Origin: DATMXT01 sp035560415 | Lineage (GTDB): Bacteria; Bacillota; Clostridia; Oscillospirales; Feifaniaceae | Assembly: GCA_035560415.1 (NCBI GenBank) | Contig: DATMZG010000101.1 | Coordinates: 1 to 5,876, forward strand | Direction of reading: 5' to 3' | DNA: 5,876 nt | Shown: positions 1 to 5,009 of the stretch, in pieces | How the letters are laid out: each line of letters starts with the position of its first letter | Numbering within the stretch: position 1 is the first letter of the stretch | Notes under the pieces: generated by a model | What the model was told of the DNA's origin: nothing | The model's input: the letters and a program-made list of their open reading frames with translations, nothing else | Databases searched by the model: none | Program-made: the position numbers and the translations under genes

Positions 1-14
1 TCATAAATATGCAC

Positions 15-20
15 TATAAT
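15..20 (+). promoter_or_regulatory. Probable -10 box of the transporter operon promoter
   Basis: A perfect TATAAT hexamer lies 44 bases upstream of the first start codon. The matching -35 box would fall before the window begins, so the promoter cannot be fully judged. If used, transcription would start near base 27 and give a short leader of roughly 38 bases containing only the ribosome binding site. No terminator or other promoter of similar quality is seen before 4683, so this promoter probably drives all five genes down to 4661. Confidence 0.5.
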
Positions 21-64
21 GAGAACACATTCAAACGAAACGCAATACGAGGGGGATTACCAAT

Positions 65-901
65 ATGAAAAAGTACTTAGCCATTCTTCTGGCGACCGTT
101 TTGCTCTTTGCGATGTTCGCAGGCTGCGCCAAAGAGGAAGCACCCGCGACCACGCCTCCCGCCAACAAGCTCGAGGCCATCCAGCAGGCCGGCAAAATCG
201 TCATGTGCACCAGCCCCGACTACGCGCCCTACGAGTTCGAAGACCTCTCCAAACAGGGACAGGAAGCCTATGTCGGCTCCGACATTGAGCTTGGCAAGTA
301 CATCGCCGAGCAGCTCGGCGTCGAGCTTGAAATCAAGGCCATGGATTTCCAGACCTGCCTCGAAGCCATCACCCAGGGCACCGTGGATATGGGCATCACG
401 GGCCTTGCGTATAAGGAAGACAGAGCGCAGACCATGCAGCTGGTCGGACCCTACAACCTCGAAAGCGACAGCTACCAGGGCGCCCTCATCAAGAAGGACT
501 CCGGTATCGACACGATAGAAGACCTTGCGGGCAAGAAAATCGGCGCGCAGTCAGGCTCTTTGCAATACTCCTACGCCGAGACCTACGGCGGCGAAGGCTC
601 TGAAATCACCCCCATCACCGACCTGGCGCTGGGCGTCATGATGCTCGAAGAGGGCAAAATCGACGTGCTGATCATCTCCTCCACAACCGGCGAAGGCTTT
701 GCGGCAAACTACAACGACCTCGTGATGAGCGAAATCCGCTTCCCCAACACCGACGGCACCTTTGTCGGCATCACAAACGGCGAGACCGAGCTTGCCGCCG
801 CCATTCAGGCCATCGTGGACGAGGCCGAGTCCTCCGGCAAGTGCGCGCAGTGGGTCGAAGACGCCAAGGCGCTGGCCACATCACTCGGCATTGAGCAGTA
901 A
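65..901 (+). CDS. ABC transporter substrate-binding lipoprotein, polar amino acid type (first of a tandem pair)
   Basis: This is an extracytoplasmic receptor of the bacterial family-3 solute-binding proteins (GlnH/HisJ-like), 278 residues, a normal length. It would capture ligand outside the membrane and deliver it to the permease encoded downstream. The N-terminus is a lipoprotein signal: KK, a hydrophobic core, then lipobox FAGC with Cys21 as the lipidated residue, followed by an Ala/Pro/Thr-rich linker to about residue 33. Family landmarks are CTSPDYAPYEF (from Cys48), the helix DFQTCLEAITQGTVDMG, KEDR with Arg120 (the expected ligand-carboxylate anchor) and DLAGKKIGAQSGS in lobe 2. Oddly, GKID at 197-200 is followed by IISS, so Ser205 sits where relatives usually have the Asp (or Glu) that binds the alpha-amino group. 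The start is supported by GAGGGGG at 49-55. The actual ligand cannot be read from sequence. Confidence 0.93.
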   Translation: MKKYLAILLATVLLFAMFAGCAKEEAPATTPPANKLEAIQQAGKIVMCTSPDYAPYEFEDLSKQGQEAYVGSDIELGKYIAEQLGVELEIKAMDFQTCLEAITQGTVDMGITGLAYKEDRAQTMQLVGPYNLESDSYQGALIKKDSGIDTIEDLAGKKIGAQSGSLQYSYAETYGGEGSEITPITDLALGVMMLEEGKIDVLIISSTTGEGFAANYNDLVMSEIRFPNTDGTFVGITNGETELAAAIQAIVDEAESSGKCAQWVEDAKALATSLGIEQ

Positions 902-928
902 GACAAAAAAACAGGACGAACACATTAC

Positions 929-954
929 CCGCCTGCCGGGCCACCGGCAGGCGG
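929..954 (+). promoter_or_regulatory. Intercistronic hairpin between the two binding-protein genes
   Basis: A perfect 11-bp inverted repeat (CCGCCTGCCGG and CCGGCAGGCGG) encloses a GCCA loop in the 73-base gap between the two receptor genes. It is followed by TTCATT, not a run of T, so it is a poor intrinsic terminator. It ends seven bases before the next Shine-Dalgarno sequence. In ABC operons such hairpins commonly protect the upstream mRNA segment from 3' exonucleases and raise receptor levels over membrane components. That role is inferred here; partial attenuation is the alternative. Confidence 0.6.
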
Positions 955-974
955 TTCATTCGGAGGAAGCAAAC

Positions 975-1805
975 TTGAAAAAACTCACACTCATTCTTGC
1001 CGGCGCCCTCTTGCTGGGCCTTGCCGGTTGCGCCGCCAAAGAGACGGCAGCGCCAGAGCCCGCGAATAAGCTCGAAGCCATTATGCAGGCGGGAAAACTG
1101 ACCGTCTGCACCAGCCCCGACTACGCGCCCTATGAGTTCATGGACATCTCCGCCAAAGAGGGCGAACAGGTCGTCGGCGCCGACATGGAGCTTGCGAAAT
1201 ACATCGCCGAGGGGCTCGGCGTGGAACTCGAAATCAAGTCGATGGACTTTGACACCTGCCTCGAGGCGGTCACAAGCGGCACTGTGGACCTCGGCATCTC
1301 GGGCTTCTCCTGGAAAGAGGACAGGGCGCAGGCGGCGCTTCTGGCCGGCCCCTACTGCCTGACCTCCGCCGACCATCAGGGCTGCCTCTTGGTCAGGAAG
1401 GACGCCGACATCAAGACGCCAGAGGACCTTGCGGGCAAGAAGCTCGCGGCCCAGTCGGGCTCCCTGCAGCACGAGTACATGACCAAAAACGCGCCCGACT
1501 CGGAGCAGCAGACCATCACGAGCCTGGCCGACGGGGTCATGATGTTAAACGAGGGCAAGATTGACGCGCTCTGTATCTCGGAAGTGACCGGCACCCAGTA
1601 CATCAAAAACTACGATAACCTCATGCTGGCCGAGCTGCGGTTTGCCACTGAGGACGGCTACTACGTCCTCATCGGCAAGGAGGAGCAGGCGCTCTTCGAC
1701 GCCGTGCAGCCGCTCGTTGAAAAAGCCGAGAGCGAGGGCCTGTATGAGGAGTGGCTTGCCACCGCCACCGAAAAGGCCGGAACACTCGGCATTGATATGG
1801 ATTAG
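975..1805 (+). CDS. ABC transporter substrate-binding lipoprotein, polar amino acid type (second of a tandem pair)
   Basis: This second family-3 solute-binding protein, 276 residues, is about half identical by eye to the product of the preceding gene and co-linear along its whole length, so the pair arose by tandem duplication. The start is TTG at 975: it lies eight bases after GGAGG (962-966) and opens a typical lipoprotein signal with lipobox LAGC and Cys19. The reading frame stays open further upstream, but only as an overlap with the previous gene. Landmarks are CTSPDYAPYEF, DFDTCLEAVTSGTVDLG, KEDR with Arg117 and DLAGKKLAAQSGS. GKID (Asp197) is followed by ALCISE, so Ser202 replaces the usual amino-group-binding acidic residue, as in its partner. 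No separate permease accompanies it, so both receptors probably dock on the same membrane complex and broaden its substrate range, as HisJ and LAO protein do in enteric bacteria. Confidence 0.92.
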   Translation: MKKLTLILAGALLLGLAGCAAKETAAPEPANKLEAIMQAGKLTVCTSPDYAPYEFMDISAKEGEQVVGADMELAKYIAEGLGVELEIKSMDFDTCLEAVTSGTVDLGISGFSWKEDRAQAALLAGPYCLTSADHQGCLLVRKDADIKTPEDLAGKKLAAQSGSLQHEYMTKNAPDSEQQTITSLADGVMMLNEGKIDALCISEVTGTQYIKNYDNLMLAELRFATEDGYYVLIGKEEQALFDAVQPLVEKAESEGLYEEWLATATEKAGTLGIDMD

Positions 1806-1851
1806 CGGGAAGCCCCCACATGTCCTTTAATCATAATTTGTAGGTGAAACC

Positions 1852-2514
1852 ATGTTAGATACCATCGTCAAGCTGCTCGACCGGTACGGGCACCTCTTTG
1901 CGAAGGGGCTTGTCAAAACGCTGGAGTATTCGGCCATCTCGGTCTGCTTCGGCCTCATGCTGGGCGCCCTCATCTGCCTCATGCGAATGTCGAAAATCAA
2001 GCCGCTCACGTTTTTGTGCTCGGCCTTCATTGAGGTCATCCGCGGAACGCCCATCCTGCTCCAGCTCTATTTCTTTTACTTTGCGCTGCCCAAAGTTTTG
2101 CCCTTCACGCTGACCGACACCCAGAACATCCTTGCGGCCTTGGTCGTCAACTGCTCCGCCTACATATCGGAGCTGATTCGGGCGGGCATTCAGGCGGTCG
2201 ACTACGGGCAGACCGAGGCCGCCCGCAGTCTTGGGCTCTCCTCCGGCCAGACCATGAAAAAAGTCGTGCTGCCGCAGGCCGTCAAAAACATCCTGCCGGC
2301 ACTCGGCAACGAGTTCATCATGGAAATCAAGCAGACGTCGCTTGCCGCCACCTTCTTTTTAGGCGAGCTCATGACGGTCAGCCGCAGCATCACGGCCGCG
2401 ACTTTCCTGTCCATTGAGCCGCTCATCGTGGCCGGCGCCATCTACTTCTGCCTGACCTTCACGCTCTCCAAAGTGGTCGGATTCTATGAAAGGAAGGTGC
2501 GCGCCGGTGATTAA
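1852..2514 (+). CDS. Amino acid-type ABC transporter permease (HisM/GlnP family)
   Basis: This is the inner-membrane channel subunit of a polar amino acid importer, 220 residues, normal for the family. After a short amphipathic N-terminus, hydrophobic segments lie at about residues 21-45, 55-80, 90-110 and 190-212, with a further one probable near 165-185. The hallmark VIRGTPILLQLYF has Arg64-Pro67. The EAA loop that contacts the ATPase starts at Glu122 (EAARSLGLSSGQ) and ends in VVLPQAVKNILPALGNE. TSLAA then precedes the final membrane segments. The start codon follows AGGTG (1842-1846) at close spacing. It begins 46 bases after the second receptor gene, and its last eight bases overlap the ATPase gene. 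Only one permease gene is present, so the channel is inferred to be a homodimer. Confidence 0.95.
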   Translation: MLDTIVKLLDRYGHLFAKGLVKTLEYSAISVCFGLMLGALICLMRMSKIKPLTFLCSAFIEVIRGTPILLQLYFFYFALPKVLPFTLTDTQNILAALVVNCSAYISELIRAGIQAVDYGQTEAARSLGLSSGQTMKKVVLPQAVKNILPALGNEFIMEIKQTSLAATFFLGELMTVSRSITAATFLSIEPLIVAGAIYFCLTFTLSKVVGFYERKVRAGD

Positions 2515-3232
2515 GACTGTCGACCTGCGCAAAAACTTCGGCGCCCTCGAGGTGCTCAAAAACATCAACGAGCAGGTCACCCGCGGCGAGGTCGTCTCGA
2601 TCATCGGGCCGTCGGGCTCCGGAAAGTCCACTTTCCTGCGCTGCCTCAACCTGCTCGAACAGCCGACCAGCGGCCAAATCATCTTCGAAGGGGTCGACAT
2701 CACCGACAAAAAGGTCAATGTCGACATTCACCGCCAGAAGATGGGCATGGTCTTCCAGAACTTCAACGTCTTTCCGCACCTGACGGTGCTCGACAACATC
2801 ACGCTGGCCCCGGTCACGCTGGGCAAGAAGTCAAAGGCCGAGGCAATTGAGCAGGCAAAGGCGCTGCTCGACCGGGTCGGGCTGCTTGAAAAGGCGCCCG
2901 AGTTCCCGAACCGCCTCTCGGGCGGCCAGAAGCAGCGGCTTGCCATCGTGCGGGCCCTTGCCATGGAGCCCGACGTCATGCTCTTTGACGAGCCGACCTC
3001 GGCCCTCGACCCCGAGATGGTCGGCGAGGTGCTGGCCGTCATCCGGCAACTCGTCGAGGGCGGCATGACGACGGTCATCGTCACCCACGAGATGGGCTTT
3101 GCCCGCGAGGTCTCGGACCGCGTCCTCTTCATGGACGAGGGCATCATCGCCGAGCAGGGCAGTCCGGAGGAGCTTTTCGGCCGTCCGCAAAACCCGCGCA
3201 CCATTGAATTCCTGAGTAAGGTTTTATATTAG
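2507..3232 (+). CDS. Amino acid-type ABC transporter ATP-binding protein (GlnQ/HisP family)
   Basis: This cytoplasmic ATPase powers the importer; two copies would bind the EAA loops of the permease dimer. I place the start at GTG 2507, giving 241 residues beginning MIKTVDLRKNFG, the usual family N-terminus. AGGAAGG (2491-2497) sits nine bases upstream. An ATG at 2486 would add seven atypical residues and lacks such a site. In order, the motifs are Walker A GPSGSGKST (34-42, Lys40), Q-loop VFQNFNVFPH (Gln84), signature LSGGQKQR (from 137), Walker B VMLFDE (157-162, Glu162), D-loop SALD and switch His194 in VTHE. All catalytic residues are present. The 8-base overlap with the permease gene suggests translational coupling. 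It has no C-terminal regulatory domain of the kind seen in MetN. The specific substrate class rests on family resemblance. Confidence 0.95.
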   Translation: MIKTVDLRKNFGALEVLKNINEQVTRGEVVSIIGPSGSGKSTFLRCLNLLEQPTSGQIIFEGVDITDKKVNVDIHRQKMGMVFQNFNVFPHLTVLDNITLAPVTLGKKSKAEAIEQAKALLDRVGLLEKAPEFPNRLSGGQKQRLAIVRALAMEPDVMLFDEPTSALDPEMVGEVLAVIRQLVEGGMTTVIVTHEMGFAREVSDRVLFMDEGIIAEQGSPEELFGRPQNPRTIEFLSKVLY

Positions 3233-3251
3233 CCACTTGAAAGGAGCCGAC

Positions 3252-4661
3252 ATGTCGTACACATACACAGACCCCGTCATCGCAAAGCTCGCGGGCGCCA
3301 AGGACGCCTACCCCGACCTTGACGCCGCAGGGTATATCAAGGCGCTGCAGGGCGCCATCACTTACGACACCACCTCCTACGCCGACGTCTCCAAAATGAA
3401 GGGCGGGGAGTTCAAGGGGCTGCACGCCCACTTTGAAAAATGCTTCCCGCTCGTACATGCGCACATGACAAAAGAGGTCGTCAACGACTGGAGCCTTCTG
3501 TACTTCTGGAAGGGCAGCGACCCCGCCTTAAAGCCCATGCTCATGATGAGCCACCTCGACACGGTGCCGGTCATCCCCGGCACCGAGGATGACTGGAGCC
3601 ACGGCTGCCGCTCGGGCGAGCTTGCGGACGGCCTCATCTGGGGCCGCGGGGCCTGCGACACCAAGAGCCAGGTTTTAGCCGAGCTTGCGGCCTGCGAATA
3701 TCTGCTCTCTAAGGGCTTTGCGCCAAAGCGCAGCCTGTACCTCTGCTTCGGACATGACGAGGAGACCATGAACCCCTATGGCTCCAAGGCCATTGCCGAC
3801 CTTTTAGCCAGCCGCGGCGTGGAGCTGGAATTTGTCATTGACGAGGGCGGCGGCTTTATCGACGCCGAGAAGTACGGCGCCCCCGGCGCCATGATCGCGC
3901 AGGTCAGCGTCTTTGAGAAGGGCTACGCCGACGTCTCGGTCACCGCCACCTCCAAGGGCGGCCACTCCTCCAAGCCCGGCAAGCACACGTCGCTCGGAAA
4001 GGTCTGCGCCGCGGTCGCCGCCATTGAGGCGGCGCAGTTTGCGCCCACGCTCTGGCCACCGGTCGCCAAGTTCTTCAAGGACATCGCAAAGTACATCACC
4101 GAGGAGCCCTTAAAGTCGCTGGTCGCGGACATTGACAATAACCCGCAGGCCCTCGCCGACTATCTCTATTCGAAGGACGAACTGGCGCCGCTTGTGCACA
4201 CGACGACGGCCCCGACCATGCTCGAAGGCGGTTCTCCCGCCCCCAACGTCCTGACCCAGACCGTCACCGCCACCATCAACTTCCGCACGGCGCCCCGTGA
4301 CAGCACGGCGGACGTCCTGGCCCACTGCATCAAGGCCGTAAACGACCCCGACGTCACCTGCAAACTGGTGCGGGGCATGGAGCCCTCCAAAATTTCGGGC
4401 TTCACGACCTACGGCTTTAAAGCGGTCGAGAAGATGGTCTCGAAGTTCTACCCGACGGCCGCAACCGTGCCCTTTATCGTCACGGGCGGCACCGACTGCC
4501 AGTATTTCGACGGCATCTGCGGCACCTGCATGCGCTTTCGGCCGGTCTACGACTGCCACATCAAGTCGAACGCCCACACCACCGACGAGAAGTGCTCGGC
4601 CGACGCCTATGTCCACTGCATCAAGGCGTTTGTCTGGCTCATTGAAAACGTTCAGGCGTAA
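3252..4661 (+). CDS. M20-family zinc metallohydrolase, carboxypeptidase S / PM20D1-like
   Basis: This is a probable cytosolic di-zinc hydrolase of 469 residues with no signal peptide. M20 enzymes of this branch cleave dipeptides or N-acyl amino acids to release a free amino acid. The complete metal site is visible: His101 in SHLDTVP (with Asp103), bridging Asp136 in GRGACDTK, the pair Glu170 (catalytic base) and Glu171 in GHDEE, Asp197 in VIDEGG, and His442 in NAHTTDEK. The dimerization domain runs from about residue 210 to 370, starting near EKGYADVSV and containing GGHSS (His238). The stretch TAPTMLEGGSPAPNVL followed by TVTATINFR is typical of carboxypeptidase S/PM20D1 relatives. The start is ATG 3252 after AAGGAG (3241-3246); an upstream in-frame TTG at 3237 overlaps that site. 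It lies 19 bases after the ATPase gene, so it is probably co-transcribed and processes the imported compound. Exact substrate unknown. Confidence 0.9.
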   Translation: MSYTYTDPVIAKLAGAKDAYPDLDAAGYIKALQGAITYDTTSYADVSKMKGGEFKGLHAHFEKCFPLVHAHMTKEVVNDWSLLYFWKGSDPALKPMLMMSHLDTVPVIPGTEDDWSHGCRSGELADGLIWGRGACDTKSQVLAELAACEYLLSKGFAPKRSLYLCFGHDEETMNPYGSKAIADLLASRGVELEFVIDEGGGFIDAEKYGAPGAMIAQVSVFEKGYADVSVTATSKGGHSSKPGKHTSLGKVCAAVAAIEAAQFAPTLWPPVAKFFKDIAKYITEEPLKSLVADIDNNPQALADYLYSKDELAPLVHTTTAPTMLEGGSPAPNVLTQTVTATINFRTAPRDSTADVLAHCIKAVNDPDVTCKLVRGMEPSKISGFTTYGFKAVEKMVSKFYPTAATVPFIVTGGTDCQYFDGICGTCMRFRPVYDCHIKSNAHTTDEKCSADAYVHCIKAFVWLIENVQA

Positions 4662-4679
4662 GTCATCTACAGAGTTACA

Positions 4680-4716
4680 CCTAAGGCGGCCGGATTTCCG
4701 GCCGCCTTTTTATGTC
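4680..4716 (+). repeat. 37-bp direct repeat, copy 1 (contains terminator)
   Basis: These 37 bases recur without a single mismatch at 4904-4940, 224 bases further on. The bases just outside differ on both sides, so the repeat boundaries are sharp. The repeat comprises a CCT lead-in, the terminator hairpin, its T-run and ATGTC. Because it is longer than the hairpin needs, the identity suggests recent duplication, recombination or a dispersed repeat rather than chance. Confidence 0.93.
4683..4711 (+). terminator. Intrinsic terminator of the transporter/M20 operon
   Basis: AAGGCGGCCGG (4683-4693) pairs perfectly with CCGGCCGCCTT (4698-4708) around an ATTT loop, and the 3' arm runs into TTTTT (4707-4711). 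The 11-bp GC-rich stem with a T-tract, beginning 21 bases after the M20 stop codon, is a textbook Rho-independent terminator for the + strand. It marks the end of the five-gene operon. Confidence 0.92.
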
Positions 4717-4790
4717 GAAAAACCTTTGGGTTTTCCGCCAAATTATCGGTGCCCTAACCGCGCGAAGTGAATTCGCGCTTGCGGGCGGCA

Positions 4791-4796
4791 TATAAT
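4791..4796 (+). promoter_or_regulatory. Possible -10 box inside the spacer
   Basis: A perfect TATAAT lies between GGCA (4787-4790) and TGCC (4797-4800). The hexamer at 17-base spacing upstream is TGAATT, a poor -35 match, so the promoter call is weak unless an activator or alternative sigma factor helps. If used, an RNA would start near 4803 and end at the second terminator near 4935, about 130 bases. Confidence 0.25.
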
Positions 4797-4798
4797 TG

Positions 4799-4830
4799 CC
4801 TTATTTTTAAAAAGTCTTTTAAAAGTAAGG
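4799..4830 (+). repeat. Inverted repeat / hairpin 1 of the spacer
   Basis: Bases 4799-4812 (CCTTATTTTTAAAA) pair with 4817-4830 (TTTTAAAAGTAAGG) across the loop AGTC: 14 consecutive pairs, one of them a G-U wobble in RNA. The stem is mostly A-T with a two-pair G-C clamp at its base. It is not followed by a T-run, so it is not a terminator. Confidence 0.75.
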
Positions 4831-4841
4831 ACTTAAAGTTA

Positions 4842-4872
4842 TTTTCTCGGGCCAATCGGAGAGCCGAGAAAA
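4842..4872 (+). repeat. Inverted repeat / hairpin 2 of the spacer
   Basis: TTTTCTCGG (4842-4850) pairs perfectly with CCGAGAAAA (4864-4872), nine pairs, enclosing a 13-base loop in which CC and GG could form a short inner stem. One base separates it from the next hairpin. Confidence 0.7.
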
Positions 4873-4873
4873 C

Positions 4874-4906
4874 AGGCAGTCAAAAAAGTAAATTTTTTGA
4901 CTGCCT
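4874..4906 (+). repeat. Inverted repeat / hairpin 3 of the spacer
   Basis: AGGCAGTCAAAAAA (4874-4887) pairs perfectly with TTTTTTGACTGCCT (4893-4906), 14 pairs around the loop GTAAA. Its 3' arm ends exactly where the stem of the second terminator begins (4907), so the two hairpins are back to back and could stack. Confidence 0.85.
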
Positions 4907-4940
4907 AAGGCGGCCGGATTTCCGGCCGCCTTTTTATGTC
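4904..4940 (+). repeat. 37-bp direct repeat, copy 2 (contains terminator)
   Basis: This copy is identical to 4680-4716. Its first three bases (CCT) also serve as the end of the 3' arm of hairpin 3, so repeat and hairpin share sequence. It lies about 70 bases before the panB-type gene. Confidence 0.93.
4907..4935 (+). terminator. Second, identical intrinsic terminator
   Basis: It has the same 11-bp GC-rich stem, ATTT loop and TTTTT tract as at 4683-4711. There is no protein gene between the two terminators. This copy therefore either backs up the first one, insulating the next gene from read-through, or ends a short RNA transcribed within the spacer. Confidence 0.88.
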
Positions 4941-4949
4941 ATTTGTCAA

Positions 4950-4978
4950 TTGCGCGAGGCCCTCGTTTGATGTATACT
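4950..4978 (+). promoter_or_regulatory. Probable promoter of the panB-type gene, with a dyad in its spacer
   Basis: TTGCGC (4950-4955) and TATACT (4973-4978) are 17 bases apart, a plausible sigma-70/SigA-type promoter with a good -10 and a half-matching -35. Transcription would start near 4985. The spacer contains the inverted repeat CGAGG-C-CCTCG (4955-4965), a possible operator. The promoter lies directly after the second terminator, which fits an independent transcription unit. Confidence 0.45.
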
Positions 4979-5009
4979 TTCCGAAATACCATGCAGCGGG
5001 GGTGGAAAA

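Larger units (their letters stand above)
4717..4903. other. AT-rich, hairpin-filled spacer between the two identical terminators
   Basis: No protein gene is supported here. From left to right it holds a weak 6-bp hairpin (4719-4734), a 7-bp hairpin GCGCGAA/TTCGCGC (4760-4766 and 4772-4778), a TATAAT hexamer flanked by GGCA and TGCC (4787-4800), and then three hairpins (listed separately) that run up to the second terminator. The composition is clearly more AT-rich than the flanking genes, most strongly around 4801-4845. It could be a small RNA gene, a repeat element, or degenerate filler created when the terminator was duplicated. Confidence 0.6.

Noticed and set aside
929..960. Hairpin 929-954 as a full intrinsic terminator.
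   Set aside because: The following bases are TTCATT rather than a T-run, and the next gene clearly belongs to the same transport system.
762..974. Upstream extension of the second receptor frame into the first receptor gene.
   Set aside because: A lipoprotein signal must be N-terminal; the TTG at 975 has a well-spaced GGAGG and opens exactly at the KK of the signal. The extension is out-of-frame overlap with the first receptor.
771..1472. 233-codon open frame on the - strand across the two receptor genes.
   Set aside because: It spans the end of one clear gene, the intercistronic hairpin and half of the next; no domain is recognisable, and GC-rich third positions explain it.
2486..2506. ATG 2486 as start of the ATPase gene.
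   Set aside because: It would add seven residues not seen in the family and overlap its own likely ribosome binding site; GTG 2507 fits spacing and family N-terminus better.
4749..4787. T-box-like look of GGTGCCCTAACCGCGCG followed by a GCGCGAA/TTCGCGC hairpin.
   Set aside because: The T-box core GGGTGGNACCGCG is not matched, there is no room for a Stem I leader after the operon terminator, and the next gene is not an aminoacyl-tRNA synthetase or amino acid gene with its own leader.
4680..4940. Two 37-bp repeats as the start of a CRISPR array.
   Set aside because: There are only two copies, the 187-base interval is far longer than a CRISPR spacer, the repeat is a T-tailed terminator and there are no cas genes.
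4767..4970. Open frame of 67 codons in the spacer, + strand, GTG start.
   Set aside because: It runs through hairpins 1-3 and the second terminator, has no ribosome binding site at its start and resembles no family. Its openness is explained by the hairpins and AT-rich sequence.
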